Assembly (NCBI RefSeq): GCF_017498065.1
Contig: NZ_JAGDFX010000014.1
Coordinates: 1-64,000 of the forward strand
DNA length: 64,000 nucleotides
From: Oceanisphaera pacifica
GTDB lineage: Bacteria > Pseudomonadota > Gammaproteobacteria > Enterobacterales > Aeromonadaceae
Direction of reading: 5' to 3'
The notes under the pieces are model-generated. The model made no database searches. It worked only from the letters and a program-made list of their open reading frames with translations, and was not told the origin of the DNA. Shown piece after piece: positions 49,601 through 58,340 of this stretch. Made by a program: the position numbers and the translations under genes. Position 1 is the first letter of the stretch. Every line of letters begins with the position of its first letter.

Positions 49601-50757
49601 AATTGAGGGTGTGTTGCTAGTCGCCAACCTTGGTTCATGCGCCCAGTAATGCTGTCTTGTATACTATAACCGCGACCATCAAAATCTAGCCAAAGCTGGC
49701 GGCGTAAATTAAGTTTATCGGGCTGAGCATTCTGGTGACCACGGCGAATTTCACGCAAGCCCATGCTCTCGCCTTGGCGTATTTGATAAGCGGGTAGTTG
49801 CTGCCAAGCTTGGGGTAGGTTGGTTTGCTTAGGATCAATTGCCGTTACATTCTCCACCTCCACTAAGCGCAGCTGTGGCTTAGCGTCAAATACCCATACC
49901 TCTTGCTCCGGCCAAGGCGCGTTGGCGTTAGGTACCCTTAGCTGGTTAATATTGGTGGGGTGGCGACTAACTAAGTTAATGCTCCAGCGACCAGGGCGCA
50001 CTTGCACTCTTAATTGGCCGTTGGCCTCTAATCTGGCCGGCAGTGGGCTGTCGAGCTGCAGGGGGATCTGTTGATCAAGTAGCAGTGGCCCAAGCAATAG
50101 CTCGCGTTGCTCGCCAGCTACTTCTAAGTTAATTAAGGTGGTTACCTGCAACGGAATACTATCAGAAATTTTACGAAACACCTGTAACGAGAGTGCATCA
50201 CCTTGTGGCGCACTTGTGGTGTTATTACTGTTATTTTCCCCCAACCATAAACGGCCGTTTTTATCTAACTCTACCTTTTTTATTGGTTGATTATTGATAG
50301 TAAGTGCTAACAAACCTGTAGCCGGATTAAGCATTAAGTTTTTCGGTAATGTCGGCCACTGCCATTGTCCAGTTACTAAGTGCTGGCCCTTGGGGAGCTT
50401 AATACGTGGGCGCCCTTTTTTTATCGATACCGCTTTGGGTTGACCATTCACTGTAATTTGTTGTGGCCAATGCTCTCGATTACCAGGCAGCGCAACCCAG
50501 CTGTCATTATAAAGCTGCCACTGCTGACGAAACTGGCCGCTGTTATCGGTTAAATCCAGCGCAAGTTGAGTGGGCCAAGCACATTGATAGCCTTCAGCTT
50601 GGTTATAAATAAATGGGCACTGGCGGTGTTCTTCGCCTTCTAACACCCAGTTAATCCAAGGCTGTAATGGTTCAGGTACTTGCTCTGGGCTAATGGCCCG
50701 AGCAGAGGTGGTCAGCAGGCTAAGCATCATTAGTAACACTAGAATGACAGAGCGCAT
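46690..50757 (-). CDS. Very large membrane protein of unknown function with two related halves
   Basis: A 1355-residue protein; I do not recognise its family. Signal peptide at 1-21 (TTSARA). A beta-rich N-terminal region (about 22-470) is followed by four membrane segments (about 474-565), a Gln-rich linker, one membrane segment (about 672-693), and then a second signal-peptide-like stretch (about 708-733, ending SPTPAQA). The next beta-rich region (about 734-1165) leads to C-terminal membrane segments (about 1168-1187, 1198-1225, 1240-1264, 1297-1326). Each half opens with a two-cysteine segment (Cys47/Cys59; Cys754/Cys758) and then the pattern N..HW…V-N…LP.G.H.V (93-128; 792-830). AAGGA precedes the ATG. 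osmF follows after 37 bp. Confidence 0.8.
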   Translation of the reverse strand: MRSVILVLLMMLSLLTTSARAISPEQVPEPLQPWINWVLEGEEHRQCPFIYNQAEGYQCAWPTQLALDLTDNSGQFRQQWQLYNDSWVALPGNREHWPQQITVNGQPKAVSIKKGRPRIKLPKGQHLVTGQWQWPTLPKNLMLNPATGLLALTINNQPIKKVELDKNGRLWLGENNSNNTTSAPQGDALSLQVFRKISDSIPLQVTTLINLEVAGEQRELLLGPLLLDQQIPLQLDSPLPARLEANGQLRVQVRPGRWSINLVSRHPTNINQLRVPNANAPWPEQEVWVFDAKPQLRLVEVENVTAIDPKQTNLPQAWQQLPAYQIRQGESMGLREIRRGHQNAQPDKLNLRRQLWLDFDGRGYSIQDSITGRMNQGWRLATHPQLILGRVAMDGQDQFITQLEGTNQRGVEVRRGQLNVSADSRYQDEISSLPAVGWNIDLQSLHTQLHLPPGWSLLSASGMDSANTWLQSWTLLDLFLVLIAAVAAFRLWGWQWGLITLVTLSLIWHQAAGFGPPRWIWLHLLAAAALLKVLPAGRFKKVVIGYRNASLLVLLLIAIPFMVDQIRTAMYPQLAHTTPYRHAPEINEAAMDSISSNQVQQAAAELTQQVRTSQRLPSPKASSQPAPLTQIDPNTKVQTGPGMPKWQWNSINLTWNGPVQQDQQIKLVLLSPTVNMILNVLRVLLISLLVLRMTGIRLSRAKAALPKGSVGALILPATLLLPLLLASPTPAQAAIPNEQLLTELKTKLLAPPECLPQCAQIATLDITLDKQQLSAELEIHTQQAVAVPLPVNAQHWLPNKVFVNDNASSALLRQPNGALYVPLPAGIHTVRLTGSLNEQTSIRLPLLLRPHRVTLHAAQAHWTWQGVNDNGVPSAQLTLNKVPAVSSTPTPRKLEPGAPPKFASVERTLRLDLNWNVSTQVRRQSPLGQPMSLAIPLLANESVLTEGVNVKAGKAIIHFSANQQTASWQSRLEKSETLTLKAANTEHWNERWQLDASAIWHITTSELPVIYQQNASGYRLPEWRPWPGETVTLNISRPAGVAGQTLTIDSTKLSLTPGHRAMDANLALQIRSSQGGQHRLQLPNNIKLQSVVINHKNQPLRLQEDNSLIIPLTPGAQDIQISWRHNSGVEPLLTTPVINLNSPSVNNDIDLNLGEDRWVLFTAGPNMGPAVLFWSLLAIIVLLAVGLSRIRFTPLRFHHWLLLGIGLTQIPLWMAFIVVGWLLALGLRQGWQHQSAGKVFNLVQVGLVLLTLLALSVLFFAIQQGLLGLPNMQVSGNRSYGTVLRWYQDRSANSLPQAWVVSVPLLVYRLLMLSWALWLAFALLHWLRWGWECFSQQGLWRPLNIHIDFEGKGKP

Positions 50758-50858
50758 AAGATTCCTTTCTTTGCTAAAGGGGCAACAGACAATATAGATA
50801 TTAGCTTAAGTGCTTGAGTTAGCCTGTGTATTATCGACATCCTAACATGAGGACGTGC

Positions 50859-50946
50859 GCAACAAAGCGCTGTACTTTTAACGTGACCAAGCTGTTAGTT
50901 AAAAGCTCAGCCGTTATAAAAAAGATCTATCTGTGCGCTTTGTTGC
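50859..50946. promoter_or_regulatory. Separated inverted repeat upstream of sstT
   Basis: GCAACAAAGCGC at 50859-50870 and its exact complement GCGCTTTGTTGC at 50935-50946 are 64 bp apart between the divergent large-protein gene and sstT. It could be a pair of operator sites; nothing else supports a function. Confidence 0.4.
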
Positions 50947-51043
50947 AAAATGCTGCGCTTTTAGTTTTTTTATAGCGTGTTCTGCTATAAAGTCGCAATA
51001 ATATTGGTATATAAGATGGATTTTCAGCCATCAGAGGATGATT

Positions 51044-52264
51044 ATGAGCCAGACACAACCCTTGTTATTTCGCCTCACTCACAGTGTGAGTTTAGTAACG
51101 CAGATTTTGATTGGTATTATTGCCGGTACGCTATTAGCCATTGTTGCCCCAGAAGCCGCTAACTCTGTCGGCCTATTGGGGAGCTTGTTTGTTAGCGCCT
51201 TAAAAGCCGTGGCGCCTATTTTAGTGTTTGTATTGGTGCTGTCTTCTATCGCCAACCATAAACAGGGCAGCCAAACTAACATCAAGCCGATTTTGGCCTT
51301 GTATTTAGTGGGTACTTTTATTGCAGCTCTTACCGCAGTGCTAATGAGCTTTATCTTTCCAACCACCTTGGTGCTGGCGCTAGATGCAGCAGATGCCACG
51401 CCGCCAGAGGGCATAGCGGAAGTATTGCACACCTTATTGTTTCAGATAGTGGATAACCCAGTAAATGCGCTGCTTTCTGGTAACTTTATCGGTATTTTGG
51501 CATGGGCGATTGGCCTAGGCTTGGTGTTGCGCCAAGGCTCTGAATCAAGCAAGCATGTGTTTCGCGATATTTCTGATGGTGTTTCTAGCATAGTGCGCTT
51601 TGTGATCCGTTTAGCTCCACTGGGTATTTTTGGCTTGGTGGCCAGCACCATTGCCGCCACCGGTTTTGATGCACTGTGGGGTTATGCGCGCCTGTTGGCC
51701 GTACTTATTGGCTCTATGCTGATTATTGCCTTGGTGATGAACCCGCTCATTGTGTTCTTTAAGCTTCGTCGCAATCCATATCCGCTGGTGTTTAAGTGCT
51801 TGCGCGAAAGTGGCGTAACGGCCTTCTTTACCCGTAGCTCGGCGGCAAACATTCCGGTCAATATGGATTTATGTAAGCGCCTAGACCTGCACGAAGACAC
51901 TTATTCTGTGTCTATTCCGCTGGGTGCCACCATTAATATGGGCGGCGCGGCCATTACCATTACCGTGCTTACCTTGGCTGCGGTACACACTTTAGGAATA
52001 AATGTAGACCTAGGCACGGCACTATTACTGAGCCTGATTGCCTCGGTTTCTGCTTGTGGTGCGTCTGGTGTGGCGGGAGGGTCTTTACTCTTGATCCCAC
52101 TGGCATGTAGCTTGTTTGGTATTTCTAATGACGTCGCCATGCAAGTGGTGGCTGTCGGCTTTATTATTGGCGTATTACAAGATTCGGCAGAAACCGGCCT
52201 TAATAGCTCTACCGACGTGCTGTTTACCGCCGCCGCCTGTCAGGCAGAAGAAAAGAAAGCTTGA
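51044..52264 (+). CDS. sstT: Sodium-dependent serine/threonine symporter
   Basis: A 406-residue DAACS-family transporter that imports serine and threonine with Na+. It has about nine hydrophobic segments. Family stretches include [36 protein letters not shown] (substrate/Na+ site) and [21 protein letters not shown] start at the ATG at 51044, six nt after GAGG; the ATG two codons earlier abuts the GAGG. It has a terminator after it. Confidence 0.94.
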   Translation: MSQTQPLLFRLTHSVSLVTQILIGIIAGTLLAIVAPEAANSVGLLGSLFVSALKAVAPILVFVLVLSSIANHKQGSQTNIKPILALYLVGTFIAALTAVLMSFIFPTTLVLALDAADATPPEGIAEVLHTLLFQIVDNPVNALLSGNFIGILAWAIGLGLVLRQGSESSKHVFRDISDGVSSIVRFVIRLAPLGIFGLVASTIAATGFDALWGYARLLAVLIGSMLIIALVMNPLIVFFKLRRNPYPLVFKCLRESGVTAFFTRSSAANIPVNMDLCKRLDLHEDTYSVSIPLGATINMGGAAITITVLTLAAVHTLGINVDLGTALLLSLIASVSACGASGVAGGSLLLIPLACSLFGISNDVAMQVVAVGFIIGVLQDSAETGLNSSTDVLFTAAACQAEEKKA

Positions 52265-52280
52265 TCTCAGGCCCAGTGGA

Positions 52281-52316
52281 TAAAAAGGCCGCAAGCGTTT
52301 GCCTGCGGCCTTTTTT
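52281..52316. terminator. Terminator between sstT and the YfcC-type gene
   Basis: AAGGCCGCAAGC and GCCTGCGGCCTT form a hairpin with A-runs before and six T after it. It can serve both converging genes. Confidence 0.85.
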
Positions 52317-52342
52317 GTTTGCCGGTGATCGGAGAATCGAGT

Positions 52343-53752
52343 TTAACTTCCTAATACCACTCCCAAGCTAAGCATGCTCATGACCATCAGGATAAGAAAG
52401 CCCAGTAAGGGTCCAATAAAGCGCAGCCAAGCGGCATAGGATACCCGTCCTATGGCTAGGCCACCCATAACGATGCCGGAAGTAGGCGTCACTAGATTGG
52501 GTAGGCCGGAAGCAGACTGGAAGGCGGTCACTACTAGTTCACGACTGGTACCGGAGAAATCGGCCAAGGGTGCCAGTATCGGCATTGATAGTACTGCCAG
52601 CCCAGAGGAGGAAGGCACGATTAGACTCATTATCGCTTCTATCCCATAAATCGCATTGATAAAGGCGATCTGATGCATTCCTGACAGCAGCCCTTCAGCA
52701 TAGTTGAGTATGGTATGAGTGATGTTGCCGTTATCCATTACTACCACTAAGCCTCGGGCAATGGCGATAATCAGTGCCACCCCCAGCAGATCCCGAGCAC
52801 CACCGATAAAACTGTCGGTTAGTTCTGATTCAGACAGTCGGCCTACTAGCCCCACCAATATGCTAGCACCGATAAAGAGCGCTGAGAGTTCGGCCATCCA
52901 CCATCCGCCCGCCGATACACCCCACATCATTACTCCAAAAGTCAGGGCGAATATAGCCAGAATGATCTTGCGAGTTGGTGTTAGCTCGGGTGCCTTTTGC
53001 TCTTTTCCGTGCAGAAAGTGTCGCTCGTTTTCTTCCTTCTGGTGAGCGACTACGGAAAGAGATGGATCCTGCTTCACTTTTTCTGCATAGCGCATGACAT
53101 AGAGCACGCAGGCCAGCCAGCCTAGTACTAAAATCGCCAAGCGCAGGCCAAAGCCGTCCATAAAATTGATCTCGGCGGCATTGGAGGCAATTACGGTCGC
53201 GAAGGGGTTGATAGTTGAGCCTAAACAGCCGATACCGGCACCTATCATGATAATAGCTATGCCCACTATGCTGTCGTAACCGGCGGCTATCATCACCGGG
53301 ATCAGGAGGGCATAAAAGGGGAGAGTTTCCTCGGCCATACCGTAGACAGTTCCGGCCAGAGCAAACAGGCCCATCAGCAGCGGGATCATCCATTTTTCTT
53401 GCCCCTTGAGCCGGGCCATGCTGCCATTGATACCAGCATCTATAGCTCCTGTGCGAGTAACCACCGCCAGAAAGCCGCCAATCACTAGTACAAAAAGAGC
53501 TACATCCACGGCTCGGGCGACATAGTTAACTGGATCATAAAATCCCTGCACCGATGCCATCAGGATCTCCACGATGCCTTGCGGATTGGCATCAACCAAG
53601 TGATAGGAGCCTACCTGAGGTACTAAGCGCCCTAGGTTTTCGTTTTCTACCATCTGATACTGACCGGCAGGAATAATCCAAGTCAGTATCGCCATCACCA
53701 CGGTAAGCAGAAATAATATGGTGTAGGCGGAGGGAAACTTTATTTTGGTCAT
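52343..53752 (-). CDS. YfcC/DcuC-type membrane transporter
   Basis: A 469-residue protein with about 12 membrane segments, of the YfcC family (predicted basic-amino-acid or C4-dicarboxylate carriers). Stretches such as YTILFLLTVVMAILTWIIPAGQY, GMAEETLPFYALLIPVMIAAGYD and SIVPSSSGLAVLSMPILAPLAD (as LIVPSSSG) are typical. The ATG at 53752 follows AGGA. It lies 65 bp downstream of the opine dehydrogenase gene, so it may import or export that enzyme's substrate or product (inference). Confidence 0.85.
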   Translation of the reverse strand: MTKIKFPSAYTILFLLTVVMAILTWIIPAGQYQMVENENLGRLVPQVGSYHLVDANPQGIVEILMASVQGFYDPVNYVARAVDVALFVLVIGGFLAVVTRTGAIDAGINGSMARLKGQEKWMIPLLMGLFALAGTVYGMAEETLPFYALLIPVMIAAGYDSIVGIAIIMIGAGIGCLGSTINPFATVIASNAAEINFMDGFGLRLAILVLGWLACVLYVMRYAEKVKQDPSLSVVAHQKEENERHFLHGKEQKAPELTPTRKIILAIFALTFGVMMWGVSAGGWWMAELSALFIGASILVGLVGRLSESELTDSFIGGARDLLGVALIIAIARGLVVVMDNGNITHTILNYAEGLLSGMHQIAFINAIYGIEAIMSLIVPSSSGLAVLSMPILAPLADFSGTSRELVVTAFQSASGLPNLVTPTSGIVMGGLAIGRVSYAAWLRFIGPLLGFLILMVMSMLSLGVVLGS

Positions 53753-53817
53753 TAAAATATCCTTATCACGCATCAGCCGTGTTACCGGCAATAAAGCAGT
53801 GGCTTCATCGTTCGGTA

Positions 53818-54927
53818 TTAGGCAACCAGCTCCATGATTTCCTGAACCGATTTTCCAGTTAGGCCCATTTTATCTAGGGTGCGCCCGCTACAGAAATAGT
53901 CGGCTTCGTTATAGGCATTGTTTATATGTAGGCAGGATTCAACCAGAGTGGTTTTTACTCCGGCTAGTTGTCCTAGTTCAAAACAGGGAACCAGCAGATA
54001 AGCGGCATCTTCGGTGATATAGCGATCTTGAGCCGATTTTGGGGCGCTATTGAGTTTGCCGTGAGTTTCTGATGTACGATTTAGCTCGTAGACACTACTG
54101 GCGCTCAGACCGTAAAGGCTGTTCATGGCTTCTAGCTCAGGTTTTAGAGTTAGCCCCAGAGCTTCACCCACTGCCAGACGCTCCTGTTCCATCACTGCCG
54201 CGGCTTTGGCGGTGGCGGTTGAGCAGCAGTCTTTGTAGTAGTTGAACTGGCCGTCAAAGTTTTCCAACAACCCCATACTGAGAGTGGTCAATAACGGATG
54301 GCCGCCGAAGTTGATATTTTCCAGCCCAGCGGCAATCACGTTGTCCAGAGCAGTTAATGGTAATGGCATCAGTGGCTGGAGTCGTTTAATGGCTTCTTGC
54401 GTGCGGCTGGCTGGCAAAGCAGCTACGGGCAGCTGTTTTTTCATGCCAAGAATGGCCAGTTGAGCGGGGCCGACGATGCGGGTTGCCCAAGGGATGGAGA
54501 TGGCATCAACCAGAGTGACGTCCAGCATCTGGAAGCCTTCTTCCATTTTGATACGGTTAAATACTAACGAGCCGTAGTTTCCCGGCATTAGCAATATAGT
54601 CTGGCCATCGCGCAGGTGTGGCAGCATGGCCCTGAATAAGGGCTCTTGAGCAAAGGATGGAACGGGCAGTATTAGCACATCGGAGAAGGCCACTGCATCG
54701 GCCAAGTCGCGACTTAGGGTATGGATCGACTGAGTACCGGCAAACTCTAGGGGTACACCATTAAATTCTGCCAGCGACTGTATACCGCCGAGCTGAGCGA
54801 TGTCGTCTAGTGGCTGATCAAAGCCGGATGCGCCATACAGGCAAACTTGGTTTCCCATTAGGGATAAATGGTAGGCGGCGGTCAGGCCTGCATTACCGGA
54901 ACCGATTACGGAGACACGAGAGCACAT
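53818..54927 (-). CDS. Octopine/nopaline dehydrogenase family protein
   Basis: A 369-residue NAD(P)-dependent opine dehydrogenase. The N-terminal Rossmann motif VIGSGNAGLTAAYHL is at about 7-21. The C-terminal opine dehydrogenase domain (about 180-330) holds NINFGGHP with the catalytic-type histidine and the YYKDCCSTATAKAAA helix. Family members condense an amino acid with a 2-oxo acid or do the reverse. Context with a YfcC-type carrier and a NocR/OccR-like regulator suggests opine uptake and breakdown, but the substrate cannot be read from sequence. Confidence 0.87.
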   Translation of the reverse strand: MCSRVSVIGSGNAGLTAAYHLSLMGNQVCLYGASGFDQPLDDIAQLGGIQSLAEFNGVPLEFAGTQSIHTLSRDLADAVAFSDVLILPVPSFAQEPLFRAMLPHLRDGQTILLMPGNYGSLVFNRIKMEEGFQMLDVTLVDAISIPWATRIVGPAQLAILGMKKQLPVAALPASRTQEAIKRLQPLMPLPLTALDNVIAAGLENINFGGHPLLTTLSMGLLENFDGQFNYYKDCCSTATAKAAAVMEQERLAVGEALGLTLKPELEAMNSLYGLSASSVYELNRTSETHGKLNSAPKSAQDRYITEDAAYLLVPCFELGQLAGVKTTLVESCLHINNAYNEADYFCSGRTLDKMGLTGKSVQEIMELVA

Positions 54928-55120
54928 GGTATTTCCTCTGACGATTGATTACTGATGGCGTCAGACTAGGAAAAATCGTAATCGTAGGATAATGCTCAGG
55001 CTTTCTTGAGCTATGCAAAAAAGACATACTGAAGAGAGTGATGTGATGTAACCATTTGATGCACAAGGTGTTAAATTTATGTTTTATTCTATTGCAGCCG
55101 AGATAAAAGTGTGAGTTAAG

Positions 55121-56050
55121 TCACTTTTGTTCAGATAGATCTCGTATTGTTCCTATGCTCATCACTATCTCCATATCTTCGGCCAGATCGGTAAAGTGTT
55201 TGATAAAACGCTGTGCATGACGATTGAGTGGGCGCAGAGCTGGATAGAGGACTTCAAATTCGAACGGTAGCGAAAAGGCCAGTGGTCGCTCTATAACCTC
55301 TTTGTATTCGTTAGCAATGCGGGCAGTAAAAGGGTCAGTAATGGCCATACCCAATCCTTCACGTACCAAGGCTGCCGCTGTGGTGGCAAGCGAAACCTCT
55401 ATTCGTTCGGTCATGTTTAGCTGATAGCGCCGGAGTAAAGCATCGAACTGGCGCTGGCTAACGTCTTTTTCATGACGGATCAGCGGCAGTTCGGCCAGAT
55501 CGTCTAGATCAATATGTGACTTTTTTGCCAATGATGAACCGGCTGGCAGCAGGCATACCGACTCGCATTTCACTCGCTGGGCTCTAACACCCGGCAGTGG
55601 CTCATCGATAAAGGCAAAACCGATATCGGTGGTCTGACTTTGTACTCTACGTATGACATCTTCCGAACGATAAGTTTTTAGAGCTACCTTCATCTGCGAT
55701 GTTTGATGTAGAAAGCGGGCCAAGGTACGGGGTAAAAATGCGTTGGAAAGCAGCGGCATAGCGGCAACATTGAGGCTGCCGAAGCGATTAGCGCGAATGG
55801 ATGACGCAGTATGATCCAACCCAGAGAATGCTTCAAAGGCTCGGATTACTTCCAAATAAAAAGCCTCGCCATCATCACTTAGCAGCAGTCGGTTTCCTTG
55901 GCGGATAAAGAGCTGAAATCCCAGCCGCTGCTCGAGTGCCGCCAATAATCGACTCGCTGCTGGTTGACTAAGATTAAGTCGCTCGGCTGCTGCTGTTACT
56001 GTCTGGCATTCGACAATAGCCCTGAAAGCATTAAGCTGGGAAAGCTTCAT
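55121..56050 (-). CDS. LysR-family regulator, NocR/OccR-like
   Basis: A 309-residue LysR-type regulator. The winged helix lies at about 1-60 (VTAAAERLNLSQPAASRLLAALE). The effector domain (about 90-295) contains LNVAAMPLLSNAFLPRTLARFL and AALVREGLGMAITDPFTA, close in pattern to the nopaline and octopine catabolism regulators NocR and OccR of Agrobacterium. It lies 193 bp upstream of the opine dehydrogenase gene on the same strand, so it probably controls that gene and the transporter. Confidence 0.88.
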   Translation of the reverse strand: MKLSQLNAFRAIVECQTVTAAAERLNLSQPAASRLLAALEQRLGFQLFIRQGNRLLLSDDGEAFYLEVIRAFEAFSGLDHTASSIRANRFGSLNVAAMPLLSNAFLPRTLARFLHQTSQMKVALKTYRSEDVIRRVQSQTTDIGFAFIDEPLPGVRAQRVKCESVCLLPAGSSLAKKSHIDLDDLAELPLIRHEKDVSQRQFDALLRRYQLNMTERIEVSLATTAAALVREGLGMAITDPFTARIANEYKEVIERPLAFSLPFEFEVLYPALRPLNRHAQRFIKHFTDLAEDMEIVMSIGTIRDLSEQK

Positions 56051-56233
56051 CGGTATTCGTCTCCTGATTTAGCCGGTTCGAGCGGCACCTAAGTATAAAT
56101 CGTTTATCAGAGCACATGCATTTACAGAAAATGGATTATTGCAAGATTATCTGGCTCTGATTCGAATAGATGTTCTTGGTCTGACAGCGTGCTGGCTATG
56201 CTAGCCGGCAGATGTGGAGGAGCGCTGTTGCAC

Positions 56234-57106
56234 TCAATCTTGGCCCTGTTGCTGGCAAAGGGTGATAAAGCGGCGTAATAAGGCGGAGTGGTATTTTTGT
56301 TTATGCCATACCAGTTTTAAGGTACGAGATAAGTGAGTGTTTACATCTAAAGCAACCAGTCGCCCATAAGTTAGCCGGTCGCTTACCGCTCTTTTTGAAA
56401 CAAATGCCAACCCTAGCCCTTGCTCTACCGCCTGTATTACCGACTCTAGCGTATTAAGCTCAAGTAACTGACCTAATGCTCCTATATGAGGGGCAATATC
56501 TCGCTCAAACTGCTCACGATTGCCAGAAAGTGGCTCGCGTAACACCCAATTATATTGCTGCAGTTGGGGCAAGCTAAGTGTCTGCTTACCTGCTAATGGA
56601 TGCGTGGTGGGAGCAATAATTAACATTTCATCTGTTAGCCAATGCTGAGTGACTAAGTCGGGGTGAAAGCTTTCACCTTCAATTAATGCCATATCTAACT
56701 CAAAACGCAGCAGCATCCCACATAAATAATGAGTATTAGTGATTTTTACTTTAGCTTGTAGCTCGGGTTGCTGTGCCAATAATTTGGGGAGCAGATAGTT
56801 ACCAATAGTTTGGCTAGCACCTAGGCGTAAAGAGCCGCTGGGCGCGCCTTGTTCATCAAATAAATGCTCAATATCGGTGATCCGACTTAACACTTCTTCA
56901 GCCAAGGGTTGCAGTAGCCGACCTTGCTCATTGAGCTTTAAGTGCGGGTGTACGCGATCAAACACCGGGTGACCAAGCTGGCGCTCTAATTCACCCAGAG
57001 CTTGAGATAAAGCTCCCTTACTAAGAAAGAGCTCTTCGGCGGCCACGCCTAAGCTGCCATGGTGCGCAATGCTGGCAAATACTTGTAGCTGTTTAAAACT
57101 TATCAT
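56234..57106 (-). CDS. LysR-family regulator divergent from a TDT transporter
   Basis: A 290-residue LysR-type regulator with the winged helix at about 1-60 (SLGVAAEELFLSKGALSQALGELE) and an effector-binding domain at about 88-285. It is similar in layout to YeiE/CysB-like regulators. It is divergent from the TDT transporter gene, 92 bp away, so it most likely controls it. The effector is unknown. Confidence 0.88.
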   Translation of the reverse strand: MISFKQLQVFASIAHHGSLGVAAEELFLSKGALSQALGELERQLGHPVFDRVHPHLKLNEQGRLLQPLAEEVLSRITDIEHLFDEQGAPSGSLRLGASQTIGNYLLPKLLAQQPELQAKVKITNTHYLCGMLLRFELDMALIEGESFHPDLVTQHWLTDEMLIIAPTTHPLAGKQTLSLPQLQQYNWVLREPLSGNREQFERDIAPHIGALGQLLELNTLESVIQAVEQGLGLAFVSKRAVSDRLTYGRLVALDVNTHLSRTLKLVWHKQKYHSALLRRFITLCQQQGQD

Positions 57107-57198
57107 TTAGTAAAGCTAAACACCTTGTTTAAATCATTTAGATATCTTGAATGGTAAAGTTTTTTTATGATAACTACCAGTTACCAAGGAGACCCACC

Positions 57199-58158
57199 AT
57201 GCTGAATATTACTCGTCACCGTTTTGCCAATGTGCCCACCCCCATGGCGGGGCTCGCTTTAGGTATCGCCAGTTTAGGCTGGGCCTGGGAGAGTGTCGGC
57301 TTGTTTTCTGGTGGCGCTCAAACCCTAGGCGCTCTAATTGCCGCTGCCTTATTATTAATATTAACCGGCAAATTTGTCTTACATCCCCACTTGCTGGCGC
57401 AAGACTTAGCTCACCCTGTGGTGGGTAGCGTAGCGCCTACTTTTGCCATGGCCACTATGGTGGTGTCTAACGCCGTAGGCGGTGATTTAGGGGTGGGGTT
57501 GTGGTTGTTTGCCATCGGCTTGCACTTGGTGTTTTTGGTGACCTTTATTTGGCATCGCCTTAAAGACTTTAAACTTCATCACATGGTACCCAGCTGGTTT
57601 GTGCCGCCCATTGGTATCATAGTGGCTGATGTGGCCAGCCCAGGTGGAGCACTGGCTCCTTTAGCTGATGTGCTGTTGTGGTTTGGTATTATTTGCTACG
57701 CGATTATGTTGCCCATGATGCTGTATCGTTTAATATTTTGTGGCGAAGTGCCCGATGCGGCTAAACCGACTATTGCTATTATGGCCGCACCTGCCAGCCT
57801 ATCTTTAGCCGGTTACTTAACCGTTACCACAGAGCCAGCACCGGTATTAGTGGCCGTCTTATTAGGCATAGCCGTACTGATGACGGCATTGATTTACTTG
57901 GCTTTTATTAAGTTATTACGCTTACCCTTTAGCCCAGGCTACGCCGCTTTTACTTTTCCACTGGTAATAGGTGCCACCGCCTTGTTTAAAGTGGCAGCGC
58001 TGGCAGAAACGCTAGGTTTAGATAGCGCCAGCATCAATCAACTGCACTGGATGGCAGAAGGCGAGTTAGTGATTGCTACCTTGGTGGTCAGCTATGTTGC
58101 ACTACGCTTCGCCCAACACTTTAACCCCCTGCGCAAAGCCCTAGCCGAATTGGCTTAA
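57199..58158 (+). CDS. TDT-family transporter (TehA/SLAC1-like)
   Basis: A 319-residue membrane protein with about ten hydrophobic segments, of the tellurite-resistance/dicarboxylate transporter (SLAC1-type anion channel) family. FANVPTPMAGLALGIASLGWAW and SPGYAAFTFPLVIGATALFK are family hallmarks. I start at the ATG at 57199, which has AAGGAG upstream; the longer frame lacks one. The substrate may be a small anion. It is divergent from a LysR gene. Confidence 0.87.
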   Translation: MLNITRHRFANVPTPMAGLALGIASLGWAWESVGLFSGGAQTLGALIAAALLLILTGKFVLHPHLLAQDLAHPVVGSVAPTFAMATMVVSNAVGGDLGVGLWLFAIGLHLVFLVTFIWHRLKDFKLHHMVPSWFVPPIGIIVADVASPGGALAPLADVLLWFGIICYAIMLPMMLYRLIFCGEVPDAAKPTIAIMAAPASLSLAGYLTVTTEPAPVLVAVLLGIAVLMTALIYLAFIKLLRLPFSPGYAAFTFPLVIGATALFKVAALAETLGLDSASINQLHWMAEGELVIATLVVSYVALRFAQHFNPLRKALAELA

Positions 58159-58184
58159 TAACCGAGAACACCAAGATTAAAGAC

Positions 58185-58340
58185 TTTTTGCCACGGAATA
58201 CACTGAATAGCACGGAAAAGTTAAACTGATATAAGACCGAAAAATGACCAAGCACTGTAAGGTTAAGGTCATTACTAATAAAAAACTTTCTTTTTTTTAT
58301 CTCTATTCTTCTGTGGGTTTCGTGGATTCCGTGGCAAAAG
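58185..58340. repeat. Dispersed palindromic element, copy B
   Basis: TTTTTGCCACGGAATACACT and CGTGGATTCCGTGGCAAAAG are inverted ends. Its right end overlaps the last codons and stop of the permease gene at 58303, encoding the final residues ATFATESTKPTEE. Confidence 0.78.

Noticed and set aside
52863-53393. A 176-codon frame inside the YfcC-type gene
   Set aside because: It is a shifted-frame shadow of the transporter with an unlikely Arg- and Cys-rich composition.
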